From: Balaenoptera acutorostrata | Taxonomy: Eukaryota > Chordata > Mammalia > Artiodactyla > Balaenopteridae | DNA length: 64,000 nucleotides | Direction of reading: 5' to 3' | Assembly (NCBI RefSeq): GCF_949987535.1 | Contig: NC_080081.1 | Span: 62,579,603-62,643,602, forward strand | Shown: in pieces, positions 34,917-47,720 of the stretch | Position numbering within the stretch: the first letter of the stretch is position 1 | Layout of the letters: every line of letters begins with the position of its first letter | Notes under the pieces: model-generated | What the model saw: the letters and a program-made list of their open reading frames with translations, nothing else | The model's database searches: none | Told to the model about the DNA's origin: nothing | Position numbers and translations under genes: made by a program

Positions 34917-36169
34917 TTGCACTACAATTTTCAAGTTCAAAAATGAGACTGGCTATTAATTTCATTTCATATTACCTTTCATCACAACTTGATTGACCAT
35001 TGGGCCTATCAGTGGAGAAATGTACTTTTTTCCTCAGGAGAACATGTAGTACTGTTCTGGAATCGCAATTTTAAAATGGGAAAACCCTCTAAGGAATTCA
35101 TTCCTGGTCCATCCCAGGTCAAAATTCAAACAAGTTCCTATGTCAGGGGACACCTCAGAGAGTAAGGTAGTTCCACAGCATACTTTGGGGTCCCTAATCT
35201 TTTTCTAAATGGATATTCGGGATGCCTAGTTTTCAGATACTCTCTTCCCCAATCTCCTGAGCAGTTATCAGTGATTTTCTAAGCTGACCCAGGTTAGAAA
35301 GTTCTCTCCATGGGCTGCAGCAGACACTGTGGATGGCTGCACCCATGGGGTTCTGCATCTATTATGACAGTCATCAGCTTCGGGTATGAGGACCATGATC
35401 TCCCATGGCCTCAGGTCCTGCACATACAGTGATGGTGGCAACGGAAAGAGTACTTTGCAGATGAGTGCTGCCTGGAAAGGTTTTCCATTCGCTATACATT
35501 AGTGTTACACCAAAGAAAGAGGAATAAGGAGGGGGTTCTGTTAGTAGCAGCTCCTTCAAATTCTAAGGGAAAAAAATAACTTTAAAATCCGATAATAGAA
35601 AATATAATATGGTAGGGTAGAATTCCTCCAGCACACGTGTATGATGGATACAGCCAATAAGTGATTCGTGCACATACACTCTTACACTTGAGTGTGTATA
35701 CATTATATATACATAGATATACCCTCCAATTTATATACATAATAAATGTATGCACAAAACTGGAGGGATTATACCATATATATATATACACACATACAGA
35801 CATATATAACATAATACATGTATATAAACATAATACATAGACAAATACAGATGTTGCATTATTATAGATCAAATAACTGAGTGGGAGAAAAATTGCTAGG
35901 ATCCCACCCAAAAAGGAAAAAGCAGAAAATTGCCAAGAAAAATAAAGTTCAAATTTTAAAGAATTTAAAGTTTAAAAAAAGTATTTGAAATAGTGTACTC
36001 TTTCATCCCACCTCATAACAATTGTTTTGACAGGGCTAGGTTCTGCATAGTCTAAGTATCATGCTAAAAAAATGTTGATATTGATATTTTAGTGAATTCT
36101 TCACAGCTTGGGAGAACTCGGGGTGCAATGACAGAGACAGACATGCAATGGCAGGGACACAATACTACA

Positions 36170-36365
36170 TCAGCCAGCAGCAGCTGCATTTACTGAGTTT
36201 TTACTAAGTGCTGGAGAGTGTGCCGAGCACCTAACATACGTTATTTCTAATCTTCACAACTCCGCAAAAACAGAGATTATTTTCCTCATCTCACAGATGA
36301 AGGACATATAGCAAGTCAGGTGCAGAGAGAGATGGATTTCATACCACTTCTTATCATGTCGATTC
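36170..36365 (-). mobile_element. MIR SINE remnant
   Basis: TTACTGAGTTTTTACTAAGTGC, GTGCCGAGCACC, CATCTCACAGATGAAGG and AGCAAGTCAGGTGCAGAGAG in MIR reverse-complement order. Confidence 0.7.
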
Positions 36366-37697
36366 TTAGAGGGAGAGGTGAAAGAGATTGTGGTTGTAAG
36401 GAATCTTTTTTGGGAAAGGACAATTTGTAGACAATACCATGACAAAAACATAAGCCAACAATGTGAAAACATCAATGACTAACTGGGCAGTAGTCATCCT
36501 GCAGTTCAAAACAAAAAAGGTTAAGCCTAAGAAGTTAGAAACAAAAGCCCAAACCAACCAGCCAACCAAGTAAACAAATCCCCTTGAAACCAGCTACTTA
36601 AAAAAAGTGACTTATGGTCATTACATTATATTAACCACAGCAGTTTGGTAAAATATAGAAAATAGGCATTTTCAATATCAGTAGTATACTAGGAAACTTT
36701 TTAAGGTTATTTAGATTTTCAAGGACTTGACTTAAGTTCAACAGAAAATATGCTCATGTACAAATCACCATAGTTTATTTTTGTGATTCAATATTGTGCT
36801 GAAAATTAAACTGAGCTGAACATATGATGCAAGACACTATTATCAAGTATAGTTTATTCTATTAAATGTTGAAAAATCTATGGGGAAATTTTCAAAAATA
36901 AATGCTCAATTGAATTTGATCTTCCCCCTCCATTAGAGTTGTTCTATGTTTACAGTTATTTGTGAAGTCTTATTTATGGATTTTTAAAAAAGGAACTAAC
37001 TTGTTTCCATGACAGCACAGAGTCATCAGATAGAAAAGGAAAAAAAATGGCACTACAGTAGCTACTAATAGAGAACATCTCCTCAGTTGTTTAGGCACAG
37101 ATATTTGCTAGAAAGAAATGGAACCATCCTTTGTGTTAAATGTCCTTCTTCCTATTTGATGCACCAAGGCCCCTCCTACCATGTGTTCTAGATATACTCT
37201 TGGGGGCTTCATCTGTAGCCACTGTACAACTGTTGTTTTGCCGGGTGAGACTTGTCGCCTATGAAACAGAGAAGGCTCCTGGGGTTTCTCAACACCCTGA
37301 GCACAAGTCCATGTTTCTTGCCCTCGCTGCTCCTCTTCCCTCCACCCACTGCCAACTCTCCTTAGAGTCTGTCCCCTGTCCTTTCCTCCTCTTTTCCTTC
37401 CTTCCCTCACTCTTTGCTCTTCTCACTGGTTTTCTTCTTCCTTACTCTGTGTCCTTGTCTTCTTCATAAGCCCATATGAGCTTATGACAAGCATTTAGAG
37501 TTGCTTTTTCCACAATGTGACAGACAGGTCTAATTGCATTCTATTTACTGAATCCTCTTATGATCCACATCATACACAGTTGGCTATGCTCTGACCTAAG
37601 GAATACAATTTTCTGCTTTTAAAAGTTAAACTGCCTCTTAGAGGCCAAATGACTAAATGCTGAAATTAAATAACCCAGCTGATTCAGAAAAAATTAC

Positions 37698-37866
37698 CTT
37701 AAAAGTAGCAAAGGCGTCTGAAGCAATATCAAATGTTGACAACTCCACATACTTAAAGAAATCTCTGAATTGATTAGAAAAGAGGATGATTTTGGCAAGC
37801 GGTTCATGTCGAACACATTCTCTCAGCATAATCCCACAACGTAAGGCGATCTGTGGGGTTTCATAT
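37698..37866 (-). CDS. CAB39L: CAB39L coding exon 4 (1 nt plus 56 codons)
   Basis: Acceptor GCTTTAG at 37867 is followed by one A that completes glycine, then [17 protein letters not shown] and, at the end, [12 protein letters not shown] before donor AAG|GTAATT. The length is 169 nt. The region includes helices of the central repeats that form the concave kinase- and STRAD-binding face in known MO25 structures. Two residues differ from the human protein as I remember it (Thr after YE, Val in RECVRH); both are mild changes. Confidence 0.97.
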
Positions 37867-38426
37867 CTAAAGCATAAACAAGAGAGGAACAGAGAACTAT
37901 GTTGTTTTATTAACAAAATAATATTAATGGTATCAAAAGAACCATTTTAATACTGCTGTTAATGGAAGCATAGATACCATTTGTCACAGTTCATTCAAAC
38001 ACCATTCTTTCAATACCCACTAAATATCCACAATGCGCCTGGCACTATTCCAGATGCTGGGGATAGAAGAGTAAGCAGACAAGGTCACTGCCTTCCTAGC
38101 ATTCACAGTTTAGTGCAAATGTTTCTGGTGGGGGAGGAGACAGACTATAAACAATGAAAAGATAATTTCATATACTTCAGTGCTGTGAAACTGAAGACAA
38201 CAAAATAGGTACACTGTAGAGTGTACTTAATTTGCTTTAGTTTAGACTGAGTGGTCAGGGAAGAAGCAAAGCATTCAGTCAAAGGGAACTAACTGTGCAA
38301 AGGCTCCAAGGAAAGAACCAGCAGCTTTGTAAGCCAAGGTAAGGAGTTTCATTTTTAAGTGTGATAGGAAGCCTTTGGATAGCAATTAACACAGTCTATC
38401 ATATGCTTTAAAAAAGATCACTCTGG

Positions 38427-38731
38427 GGCTTCCCTGGTGGCGCAGTGGTTAAGAATCCGCCTGCCAGTGCGGGGGACGCGGGTTCGAGCCTTGGTCCCGG
38501 AGGATCCCACATGCCGCGGAGCGGCTGGGCCCGTGAGCCACAATTGCTGAGCCTGCGTGTCTGGAGCCTGTGCTCCGCAACGGGAGAGGCCGCGATAGTG
38601 AGAGGCCCACGCACTGCGATGAAGAGTGGCCCCCACTTGCCACAACTGGAGAAAGCCCTCGCACAGGAACTAAGACCCAACACAGCCATAAATAAATAAA
38701 TAAATAAATAAAAATTTAAAAAAAAAAAGAA
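38427..38731 (+). mobile_element. Full-length CHR SINE
   Basis: Head GGCTTCCCTGGTGGCGCAG, B box GGTTCGAGCC, long GC-rich body and (TAAA)n plus A tail. Flanked by AAAAAAGATCACTCTGG (38410-38426 and 38732-38748). Inserted in intron 4 about 550 bp upstream of coding exon 4. Confidence 0.97.
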
Positions 38732-38759
38732 AAAAAAGATCACTCTGGCTACCTGTGGA

Positions 38760-39580
38760 GAATCTTGTAAAACAGGGAAGAATGAGCTGGGGAGCTAGAG
38801 TGGAAGCAGGGAGACTAGCTAGTAGGAGGAACAGAAGCCCAGCTGGGGATGATGGGGGCTTGGACTGGGGTGGCAGTAGTAGAATAGAGGACTGTGGGCA
38901 GGGCATGTATATTATTCAGGGGAAGAGTCAACAAAGCTTGTAGATGTTGTAGTTGGGGTAGGGTGAGGAATAAATTTGGGTGAGGGAAATTGAGGATTCA
39001 AGAATAATAAAATAATATTTACATGGAATTCAGAATCAAGAATAAAATCTCTTTCCCACAATTTAGGAAATAGGCTACTTTGCAACATCAAATTTATAAA
39101 TACAGTAGGGAAAATAGCAAAGAAAGGTATTTGAGAGAATTCATTAAACCAGTGTGGTATTTATTCATTTTTTCCCCATTTTTATGTGGAATAATATTCA
39201 CAAATATCATCTGAATATTCCCTGAAAAACTCATATTAACATTAAATGCTAATATATTCAGATAGGCACTATTCTTTGCAGAATATTAAAAAATGCCAAT
39301 TTATAGTGTTAGCAATTTCTCTTATCATAAGAATTTGAAAATCAGCCTATTGGCATGCATGGAAGAGTTATAAGGTGGGTTTTATTAAAGATGTTATAAA
39401 GATGGGTATGTTTTCTGAAATGTGAAGGAGAAAAACACTATCATTTATTAACAGAGTACTTAGGAGAATATAAAATGAAGACTGTTGACCTAGAGAAAGA
39501 ACCTAAGGGGCAGACAATTAAAATCCAGACTTATTAGTAAGATATTTATGGACTTTCATAATTTTGCTTTAAACTTAACT
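38760..39580. other. Intronic sequence, nothing recognised
   Basis: A purine-rich piece (38770-38900) followed by AT-rich sequence. No exon signal. Confidence 0.4.
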
Positions 39581-39589
39581 TTTCAATTT

Positions 39590-39900
39590 CATCTCTCATC
39601 ACATCCCTTAATTCCTTGGGGTACGCCATTCTCTCAACCTAGAATGCCCTTCTCCTTAAGTTTCCACCTCTAAGATTCTCTCTCATCTTTCAAGACTTAG
39701 TTCAAATGCCACCTCCTCCTTGAAGTGTTTCCAATCACCTACCATTCAGAATCACTCTCCCTTCATACTTCATATCTTCCTTCATACTCCTACAACAGCT
39801 TGTCTGTAATTCTACTTTAGCACTTTTCTCATTCTGCACTATAGTACATTGCAATTAATTGTTATAAATCTGTTTTCTTTACCTCATTACAAACAACTTA
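39590..39900 (+). mobile_element. L2 LINE 3' remnant
   Basis: TAGAATGCCCTTCTCCTTAAG, CAAGACTTAGTTCAAATGCC and ACCTCCTCCTTGAAGTGTTTCC follow the L2 3' end in order. Confidence 0.8.
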
Positions 39901-40639
39901 ATTGCTAAGGATATGTTTTACTTATCCTGTTACCTTCTCCTCTCCTCCATATGGTGCCTACGTCTTATTTACTGTTACCTTCCCCCATCCCTACCCCAGT
40001 CTCCGAAGAGTGCCTAGGATAATGCTTTTCACAAAGGCATATAATGAATTTAATAAACTTCAAGCTCTGACTAAAATTCTTAATACTAGAGGACTCTAAT
40101 GAGACACAAACTTTGGCTTAGAGAAAAAGCTGTATGATCTCTAGCCAATGTTTTCTCATTTCTTAATTCAATTGTCAAACTGAAACTATCTATAAAAAAA
40201 GTTTCTACTCCAACTTTTGTGTATAATTAGTTCTCTTTTTTCTTTCATTTGGTGAAGTTTATTGGAACCATCTGTGATGCACTGACTATTTATTCTTGAG
40301 AACCAAGAGAATATTTTAAAAGATGCTACTCTGGGTCAGAACACTTTTCATTCCATCCTAGTAGTTTGTGCCCAAGAGTGGAACTGTCATTTCTCTGAGA
40401 TGACAACTTCTTAAAGTTAGGAATATATTGGGATATATAAGGAAAGTCCTAATTTTCCTCAGCACCTTTAAGGAATTTATAATTCACATACATCATTTCA
40501 ACCTGACTACCCTCTAGGATATTGACTTTTGATAGTTTATTGCCTACTATATAAAGAAGTGCTCCATAAGTTAAGTCTACCTTAAGTTTCAAATCCCAAG
40601 AACATTAATATACTTAGGTTTGGTAAAGAATCAATCTTT

Positions 40640-40946
40640 GGGCTTCCCTGGTGGCACAGTGGTTGAGAATCTGCCTGCCAATGCAGGGGACATGGGTTCG
40701 AGCCCTGGTCTGGGAAGATCCCACATGCTGCGGAGCAACTGGGCCCGTGAGCCACAACTACTGAGACTGCGCATCTGGAGCCCGTGCTCCGCAACAAGAG
40801 AGGCCACGATAGTGAGAGGCCCGCGCACCGCGATGAAGAGTGCCCCCACTTGCCGCAACTAGAGAAAGCCCTTGCACAGAAACGAAGACCCAGCACAGCC
40901 AAAACTAAATAAATAAATAAATAAAAATTAAAAAAAAAAAGGAAGA
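40640..40946 (+). mobile_element. Full-length CHR SINE
   Basis: Head GGCTTCCCTGGTGGCACAG, B box GGTTCGAGCCC, tail (TAAA)n then A-run. Flanked by AGAATCAATCTTT (40627-40639 and 40947-40959). Confidence 0.97.
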
Positions 40947-41639
40947 AGAATCAATCTTTACCTCATCTATTTTATTCTACTTGTAGATAAGGGTCTCAAG
41001 GACAAAAGACCATGACAAATCACTATGTTCTCCACAACAACTAACTTAATGGCAGGTTGCTGATAAAGGTTAATCCAATGAATGTTGAATCACTATTTTA
41101 TAGAACTGAAGCATATCTTCCTGCTGATTTGTAGTTTGGATCATATAGTCCGGACTATATAATTAACTGTGTCATTGTGGAGAATGCACACTACTTTATA
41201 TGCATGCTTATTCAAATAATAACAGTGTGTAAGATCTGTTTCAAATTTAATAAAAGCCAAAGTGTAAGAGAAATGATCTCATCTAGCAGTGAGCTACAGT
41301 AAACATTACACAAAAAATGGTTAGAAGAAAGGCCTTGTGCAAGAATATCTCAATTTAAGGACACAGATTATATTATGTAAGGAGAAAAATGACTTTTGTT
41401 GTTACTGATGGAAGAAACAAGGTCAGCCAGCACTAGGAAAAGTTTTGTAAAATGCCATTCAGCAAACACTTGGCCTCCTCAATATAATCAAGAAGTTTTG
41501 CTTCTAATTTAGAAACATTTGCTTACTTTAAAAATAGTGAGCTAACTCTGTCCACTGAAAAGGTCTAGAAGCAATAACAATCCAATGTCAATGAGCATCC
41601 CTAGCATCCAGATTATAGTTCCTAAGAACCATTTCTAAC

Positions 41640-42985
41640 TAAAAGGAGCAAGAGTCCTTGGTAGAAATGGCTAATTCCAGGTCTGTGTTAGAAAATGTAC
41701 AAGATGGGCCAGAAAGCAAGGAAACTCTCACAAACTAATGGGAGTGATATCAAAAGGACATGGGTCAACTTGAAGAAGCCACAGACAGATAATCGAGCAA
41801 CAAAAAAATTTTTTTAAAGTACAACTATATAAGATGTATGAAAAAACACTAAGTCCATTAGTTCATAATGATACTACAGGGATACAGGGGTGAGGAGGAG
41901 GAGGAGAGAAAAAGAGAGGAAGAAGGGGGAGAGGGAGAAAGACAGGGGGAAAGAGAGAGATAAATAAACGGACACCAATGGAAGTTCCTAGGTTAACAAT
42001 TTATTACTTTCTAAACTGATAATTGAAGGAAAAGAATTAGGCATTTATTCTTCCTCTCCAGTATGGATTGTACTTCAGACTAATTAAATTGTGGTGGAAG
42101 AGGGAAAATTATTCTCTATAAAACTAGTCCAGTCAATAAATACACAAGGAATAATAAAGTTAGAAAATCACCTTTTTGTAACCCCTAACAAAATGACTGA
42201 ATCAGGCAATGTTCATCAATGGATGATAAAACAATTAAGTGTAGTTGATGGGGAACTTTATAGTGGATTAGGCTGCCACCATCTGAACTCATTGCTCAGT
42301 CTTAGCATTACTAAATGTATGTCTCCTGATGCGATGAAACACAAACTACACAGCACCACTTACAAAATATGACTGCCATAATAAAACTGAATCTGAATCT
42401 AATCAAGCCTTTAAATATAACCTGCAATGAAGCAATCTGACAAACCTAGAATAAAGGAAATTATGTAGGATAACTGATTCAGTTTTTCAACAAGTCAATG
42501 GCATAAACATGGGAGAAGGTGCTGTTTTAAATGAAAAGGGACTTAAAAAAGACTTAAGTGACATTATAAGCAAATACAATAAGTGGACCTTATTAGAATT
42601 CTTGTTTGAACAAACCAACTAAAATTTGGGGGGGGCAATCAAGGAAATTTGAGTATGGACTGGGTATTAGTTATTAATGAATTATTATTAATTTTAAAGT
42701 GCAAAATTACATTGTAGTTATGTAAAAATTATCTTATTTTTGAGATGCGTATTGATGTGTTTAGGGTTGATACGATGATATTACATGAGATTTGAGATTT
42801 GCTTTAAAATACTCCAGTCAAAGAAAAAAAAAAAAAGAAAAAACAAGGGAAGGGGTGTTGGGAAGACAGATGAAATAAACACAGCAAAATACTGACGGTT
42901 GTTAAGGCTAGGAGATGGGTACTGTCTTTGTACTGTCTTGTTTTGTATATGGTTGAAAATTTTTGCAATAAAATTTTTAAAAATA
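41640..42985 (+). mobile_element. Ancient L1 3' region
   Basis: The later part is recognisable: AAATTTGAGTATGGACTGGG, TTACATTGTAGTTATGTAAAAATTATC, TTTAGGGTTGATACGATG, GGAGATGGGTAC and TGCAATAAAA at the end, the order of old L1 (L1ME/L1MC-like) 3' UTRs. The 41640-42480 part is less certain. No intact frame. Confidence 0.55.
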
Positions 42986-43337
42986 AGATTATTAGGAGAA
43001 ATTTATTATTTTAATATTGGACTTCTGGAAAATCTTCCACTGGCAATGGTTCTTTATGGATCACTGAGAGCAGTTTAGTGACCTCACTCTCAAGTTCTCT
43101 CAGTACCCTGAAATGTCATTTGCATGGGCCAGGAGAAAAGTTCATTTGAAGTGAGAAAGTCCTTTTTAATAATCTTTTCATAAAATTTGGGTTCCAAATC
43201 CTTTTACCATGTTTTGTATCCCATATCCAAATGATTCTCCTTGATGGACAAGGATCAATTTCTTTCTGTCTTACATTCTTTATGGTTAGACTTAGGTCCA
43301 GTATAGCATGTTACTATCATATCCCTAAATGACATCA

Positions 43338-44884
43338 TTTTTTTATGATTTCTTTCTTTTTTTCTTTTTCTTTTTTTATTATTATTTTTATTGGAGTATA
43401 GTTGATTTACAATGTTGTTAGTTTCTGTGGTACAGCAAAGTGAATCAGTTATACATACACATATAACCACTCCTTTTTAGATTCTTTTCCCACATAGGTC
43501 ATTACAGAGTATTGAGTAAAGTTCCCTGTGCTGCACAGTAGTTTCTTATTAGTTATCATTTTATATATAGTAGTGGCAAAGCACTTAGTTCTGTTGAGAC
43601 ATGTTCTTACTAACATGTTTAAAGAATTGAGATAATTTCAAAGAGCAATTCAACTAACAGAATAATGCGGACCTCCATCTTGAGCCATATTCATCATCTG
43701 ACTCCACTGTCTAATCTTCTTTTTTTTTGCATTTCTTCTCTTTTTTTTATTTTTTAAATTTTTATTGGGGTATAGTTGCTTTACAATGTTGTGTTAGTTT
43801 CTACTGTCCAGCAAAGTGAATCAGCTATACATATACATATATCCCCTCTTTTTTGGATTTCCTTCCCATTTAGGTCACCAGAGAGCACTGAGTAGACTTC
43901 CCTGTGCTACACAGTAGGTTGTCATTAGTTATCTATTTTATACATAGTATCAATAGTGTATATATGTCAATCCCAATCTCCCAATTCATCCACACCCGCC
44001 TTGCCCCCTTGGTATCCATATGTTTGTTCTCTATGCCTGTGTCTCTATTTCTGCTTTGTAAATAAGATCATCTATACCAATCTTTTCAGATTCTACACAT
44101 ATGCGTTAATATACGATATTTGTTTTTCTCTTTCTGACTTACTTCACTCTGTATGACAGACTCTAGGTCCATCCACGTCCCTACAAATGACCCAATTTTG
44201 TTCCTTTTTATGGCTGAGTAATATTCCATTGTATATATGTACCACAACTTCTTTATCCATTCCTCTGTGGATGGACATTTAGGTTGTTTCCATGTCCTGG
44301 CTATTGTAAATAGTGCTGCAATGAACACTGGGGTGCATGTGTCTTTTAAATTATGGTTTTCTCTGGGTATATACCCAGTAGTGGAATTGCTGGGTCACAT
44401 GGTAGTTCTATTTTTAATTTTTTAAGGAACCTCCATACTATTCTCCACAGTGGCTATTATCGATTTACATTCCCACGAACAGTGCAAGAGGGTTCCCTTT
44501 TCTCCACACCCTCTCCAGCATTTATTGTTTGTAGATTTTTTGATGATGCCATTCTGACTAGTGTGAGGTGATACCTCATTGTAGTTTTGATTTGCATTTC
44601 TCTAATAATTAGTGATGTTGAGCATCTTTTCATGTGTTTGTTGGCCATCTGTATGTCTTCTTTGGAGAAATGTCTATTTAGCTCTTCTGCCCATTTTTTG
44701 ACTGGGTTGTTTGTTTTTTTGGTATTGAACTGCATGAGCTGTTTGTATATTTTGGAGATTAATCCTTTGTCAGTTGCTTTGTTTGCAAATATTTTCTCCC
44801 ATTCTGAAGGTTGTCTTTTCGTCTTGTTTATGGTTTCCTTTGCTGTGCAAAAGCTTTTAAGTTTAATTAGGTCCCATTTGTTTA
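43338..44884 (-). mobile_element. L1 insertion with probable 3' transduction
   Basis: In minus-strand order it runs: L1 ORF2 C-terminus and 3' UTR (44884 to about 43735), an A-rich first 3' end with AATAAA, about 155 bp of non-L1 sequence (about 43728-43576), a second L1 3' end (43575-43380) and a terminal A-rich tail. The exact 14-bp duplication CCTAAATGACATCA (43324-43337 and 44885-44898) encloses the whole 1547 bp. ORF2 pieces such as WIKKLWYIYTMEYYSAIKR can be read but the element is 5'-truncated and cannot encode a functional protein. Confidence 0.85.
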
Positions 44885-45169
44885 CCTAAATGACATCACT
44901 GTTTGATGTCTGAATGCACCAATCAAATTATGTCCCCAGTTTTCAAGCAACTTTACAAGAGATAATTGAGTAAAAATGCTGATCTTTAACAAAGGGTTAA
45001 ACCTCTAGCATTTCAAGCTAACCTAGAAGATGGTAATGGGTAAAGCTGATTCAGGTGCAATGGTTCCGTTCAGGGCTTCCTGTCTCCTCTGTCCTCAGGG
45101 TCTTCTACAATTACCTCTCCCTTCTTATCTGAAGGGCTTCAAATCTTATTAAGGACGTATTAATGGTTA

Positions 45170-45395
45170 AGAAGATGGGATTTAGAATCAGATCTGGATT
45201 GAAAAATTGGCTCTGTTACTTATTAGCTGTATTTATAACCTTGAGCAATAGCCTTACTCTAAGTTTCAATTTCCTCATCTGTAAAATGGTAAGGATAATA
45301 CCTAGTCCTCATAGTATTGTTAGAAGGATTAAATGAAATAACATAAGACTTTGAATGTAATACTTGGCACACAGCAAACACTCAATAAATGGTAT
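45170..45395 (+). mobile_element. MIR SINE
   Basis: Well preserved MIR order: AATTGGCTCTGTTACTTATTAGC, TTCAATTTCCTCATCTGTAAAATGG, AAGGATTAAATGAAATAA and CACAGCAAACACTCAATAAAT. Confidence 0.85.
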
Positions 45396-45581
45396 CTATA
45401 AAACAGGATGTGAAGCAATGAGTTTAAAGTTTGGGTTAAAAAATAAAAGAAGAATCATTATAATATAGAATAAAAACCAGAGGAGTCATCACCAAATTGT
45501 TGATAACGGTTTCTTTGGGAAGGATTATGGTATGCACTTCCTTTCTATATTATAGATTTCTAAACTGTTTGAATTTTTAAA

Positions 45582-45630
45582 ATTTATTTTTATTGAAGTA
45601 TAGTTGAATTACAATATTGTGTCAAAATGT
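45582..45630 (-). mobile_element. Very short L1 3' end fragment
   Basis: TTTTTATTGAAGTATAGTTGAATTACAATATTG is L1 3' end antisense, flanked by near copies of TGAATTTTTAAA. Confidence 0.7.
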
Positions 45631-45701
45631 CTGAATTTTTAAATAATAAACATGTATTACTTTGAATCAGAAAAAATAAAATGTTTAAAAAATATCTACT
45701 C

Positions 45702-45768
45702 TTATACAACATTGTAAAGCAATTATACTCCAATAAAGATATAAAAAAGAAAAGAAAAATAAATAAAT
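45702..45768 (+). mobile_element. 67-bp L1 insertion with perfect target-site duplication
   Basis: About 40 bp of L1 3' end (TTGTAAAGCAATTATACTCC then AATAAAG) plus an A/TAAA tail, flanked by AAAAATATCTACTC on both sides (45688-45701 and 45769-45782). Confidence 0.92.
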
Positions 45769-45799
45769 AAAAATATCTACTCCTCTTCATCCCCAATAT

Positions 45800-46240
45800 C
45801 ACCATTAAAGTTCTGGCCCTAATTATCCCTTGCTTGGACTCTTCCAAGCTGGAATCTCAGACCCCCAATTCTCCAAGCCATTTTCTATACTGCCACCAGA
45901 ACTCATCACATCTAGTCCCTGGATGGTTCCATGTTGCCTTTAGAATAACATTCAGACTCCTTGGTAGGACTGAAAGACTTACGAAAGACTCTTCATAACT
46001 TGGTCTTAGCCCTTCCAGCTTTATCCTCATCCTTACTTTCCATTCACACTAGGTTCCAGCTGCATCAGAATTCTTGTCATCCTCCAAACACATTGTGCAA
46101 TTTGATGCCTCTGTGGCTTTGCATGGGAGGTACCTAATCCTTCTACTCTCTGTGTCTATTTGGAAATTTTCTACTTTAAGACCTGCTTCATTTTTGACAT
46201 CTCAAGCAGAGGTGATGGCTTCTTCATCTGTGCTCCCATA
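45800..46240 (+). mobile_element. L2 LINE 3' remnant
   Basis: AGTCCCTGGATGGTTCCATGTTG, AGAATAACATTCAGACTCCTTGG, CTTCATAACTTGGTC and GATGCCTCTGTGGCTTTGC fit the L2 3' region. The 46160-46370 open frame overlaps its end and is not a gene. Confidence 0.6.
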
Positions 46241-46334
46241 GAATATACTGGTAAAGAAACAACAATGAGTTGTAATGAGTTATCTCTGCTCACTGTAGAC
46301 TATAACTGCTTGAAGACTGGAAAGCTGGATATTG

Positions 46335-46560
46335 TTCTGAGAGCACAGATTCTGGAGTCAGACTACTAGGGTTTAAAGCATACTGGCTATGTGACTTTGG
46401 ACAAGTTACTTAACCTCTCTGGGCTGCAGTATCCTCTTCTATAAAATGGGTATAATAAAAATAACAACAACAAAAACAACAATAACTACCCACAGGACTA
46501 TTATATAAATATAAAGCAGGGCCTGACATATACTAAGTACCATGTTAACTACTACAATTA
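46335..46560 (+). mobile_element. MIR SINE
   Basis: GATTCTGGAGTCAGACTACTAGGG, GTGACTTTGGACAAGTTACTTAACC and TCTATAAAATGGGTATAATA in MIR order. Confidence 0.8.
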
Positions 46561-47039
46561 CTATACTTACTATTATTAGTGCTATTATTACTATTATTAT
46601 TGTAGACCCCTAATAGATGAATTAATAAGCAGTTTTAGCCTTACAAACTAAACTAATTATTAACTTTTCAGAAGATATGGAAAGACGCTTTATAAAACTT
46701 TCCTGATGAATCAGATTTGAGGGAGTTATGCTTAAAATAAACAATTCCTATTTTTCTATTGTGACTGCTATTCAGTGACAGCAGCTACACTAAGGAGATC
46801 CTCCAAACAAATAATTCCCACTCCAGGAATGAAGTCCGTGGAGTTGCGTGTATCCTTCACATAACGACCCCACGATGGAAGATACTGTTTTAGACCATCC
46901 ACACAACTTCTCTTCCACATCAGCTGATGGGCTCTCCAATATATTTTTAGGACAACACATTTTAGCATTCTCAAGGGATCATTTATTTACAAACTAACTT
47001 TAAATGATTATTAATTTATCTTCACTTCCTGAAACACAA

Positions 47040-47240
47040 ATCTGATATTCTTCTTCCAAAACTCTCCAGTGACTCCCCATTTCCTACAGGATAATGTCAA
47101 ATGTTTTAGCTTAACATTTTAGAATCTCCAGAAGGGGGTACAAATTGATCATTCCAGCCTTATCCACCAATGACCAGCTGGGCAGATCATAACCCATCAC
47201 ATTTTGTAGATCTTATCTGAGCTAGAAACAAACACTTCCC
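47040..47240 (+). mobile_element. L2 LINE remnant
   Basis: AAAACTCTCCAGTGACTCCCC and TTCCTACAGGATAATGTCAAATG match the L2 3' end. Confidence 0.65.
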
Positions 47241-47339
47241 TTTATAATATTATTCTGACACTTGGGTATGGTCTTAATTGTATTTGTTTAAAATTGCACA
47301 TATATCTCAATGTGAACTGCAGCTCTTAAGAGGGATAGG

Positions 47340-47720
47340 GATAATAATTTTTTAGACTAGTAGTTACTGAGTACTGAGTACCATGTGCTTGGTACTATGC
47401 TCTGCAAGAACTACCTCACTAAAGACTCAAAATGACATACTGAAGTAGGTATTATTATTGTCTTCATATTACAATGAGGAAATCAAGACTTAAGGAATTT
47501 AGGTACCTTGCCCAAGGTCTTAGCAAGTAAATAGCAGAACCCTGACTGAACGCACAGGTCGGTCTGACAATGTATAGTCAAAGGCATATAATGCAACATT
47601 ATTTTAGTGCAAAGGTAATATTACAAATTTTACTCTTATTTTATAGATAAGAAAACTGAGGCTTGGAAAAGTGCAGTGACTTGCCCAAAGTCGCAGAGCT
47701 AAGAAGTGTAAGAGGCAAGA
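47340..47720 (-). mobile_element. Two adjacent MIR remnants
   Basis: First: GTGCTTGGTACTATGCTCTG, ATTACAATGAGGAAATCAAGAC, CTTGCCCAAGGTC. Second: TTTATAGATAAGAAAACTGAGG, AGTGACTTGCCCAAAGTCGCAGAGC. Both are minus-oriented. Confidence 0.75.

Noticed and set aside
44086..44735. Retroviral or LINE polymerase gene on the minus strand
   Set aside because: The ORF2 pieces are C-terminal only, in a 5'-truncated L1 with interrupted frames; no functional element.
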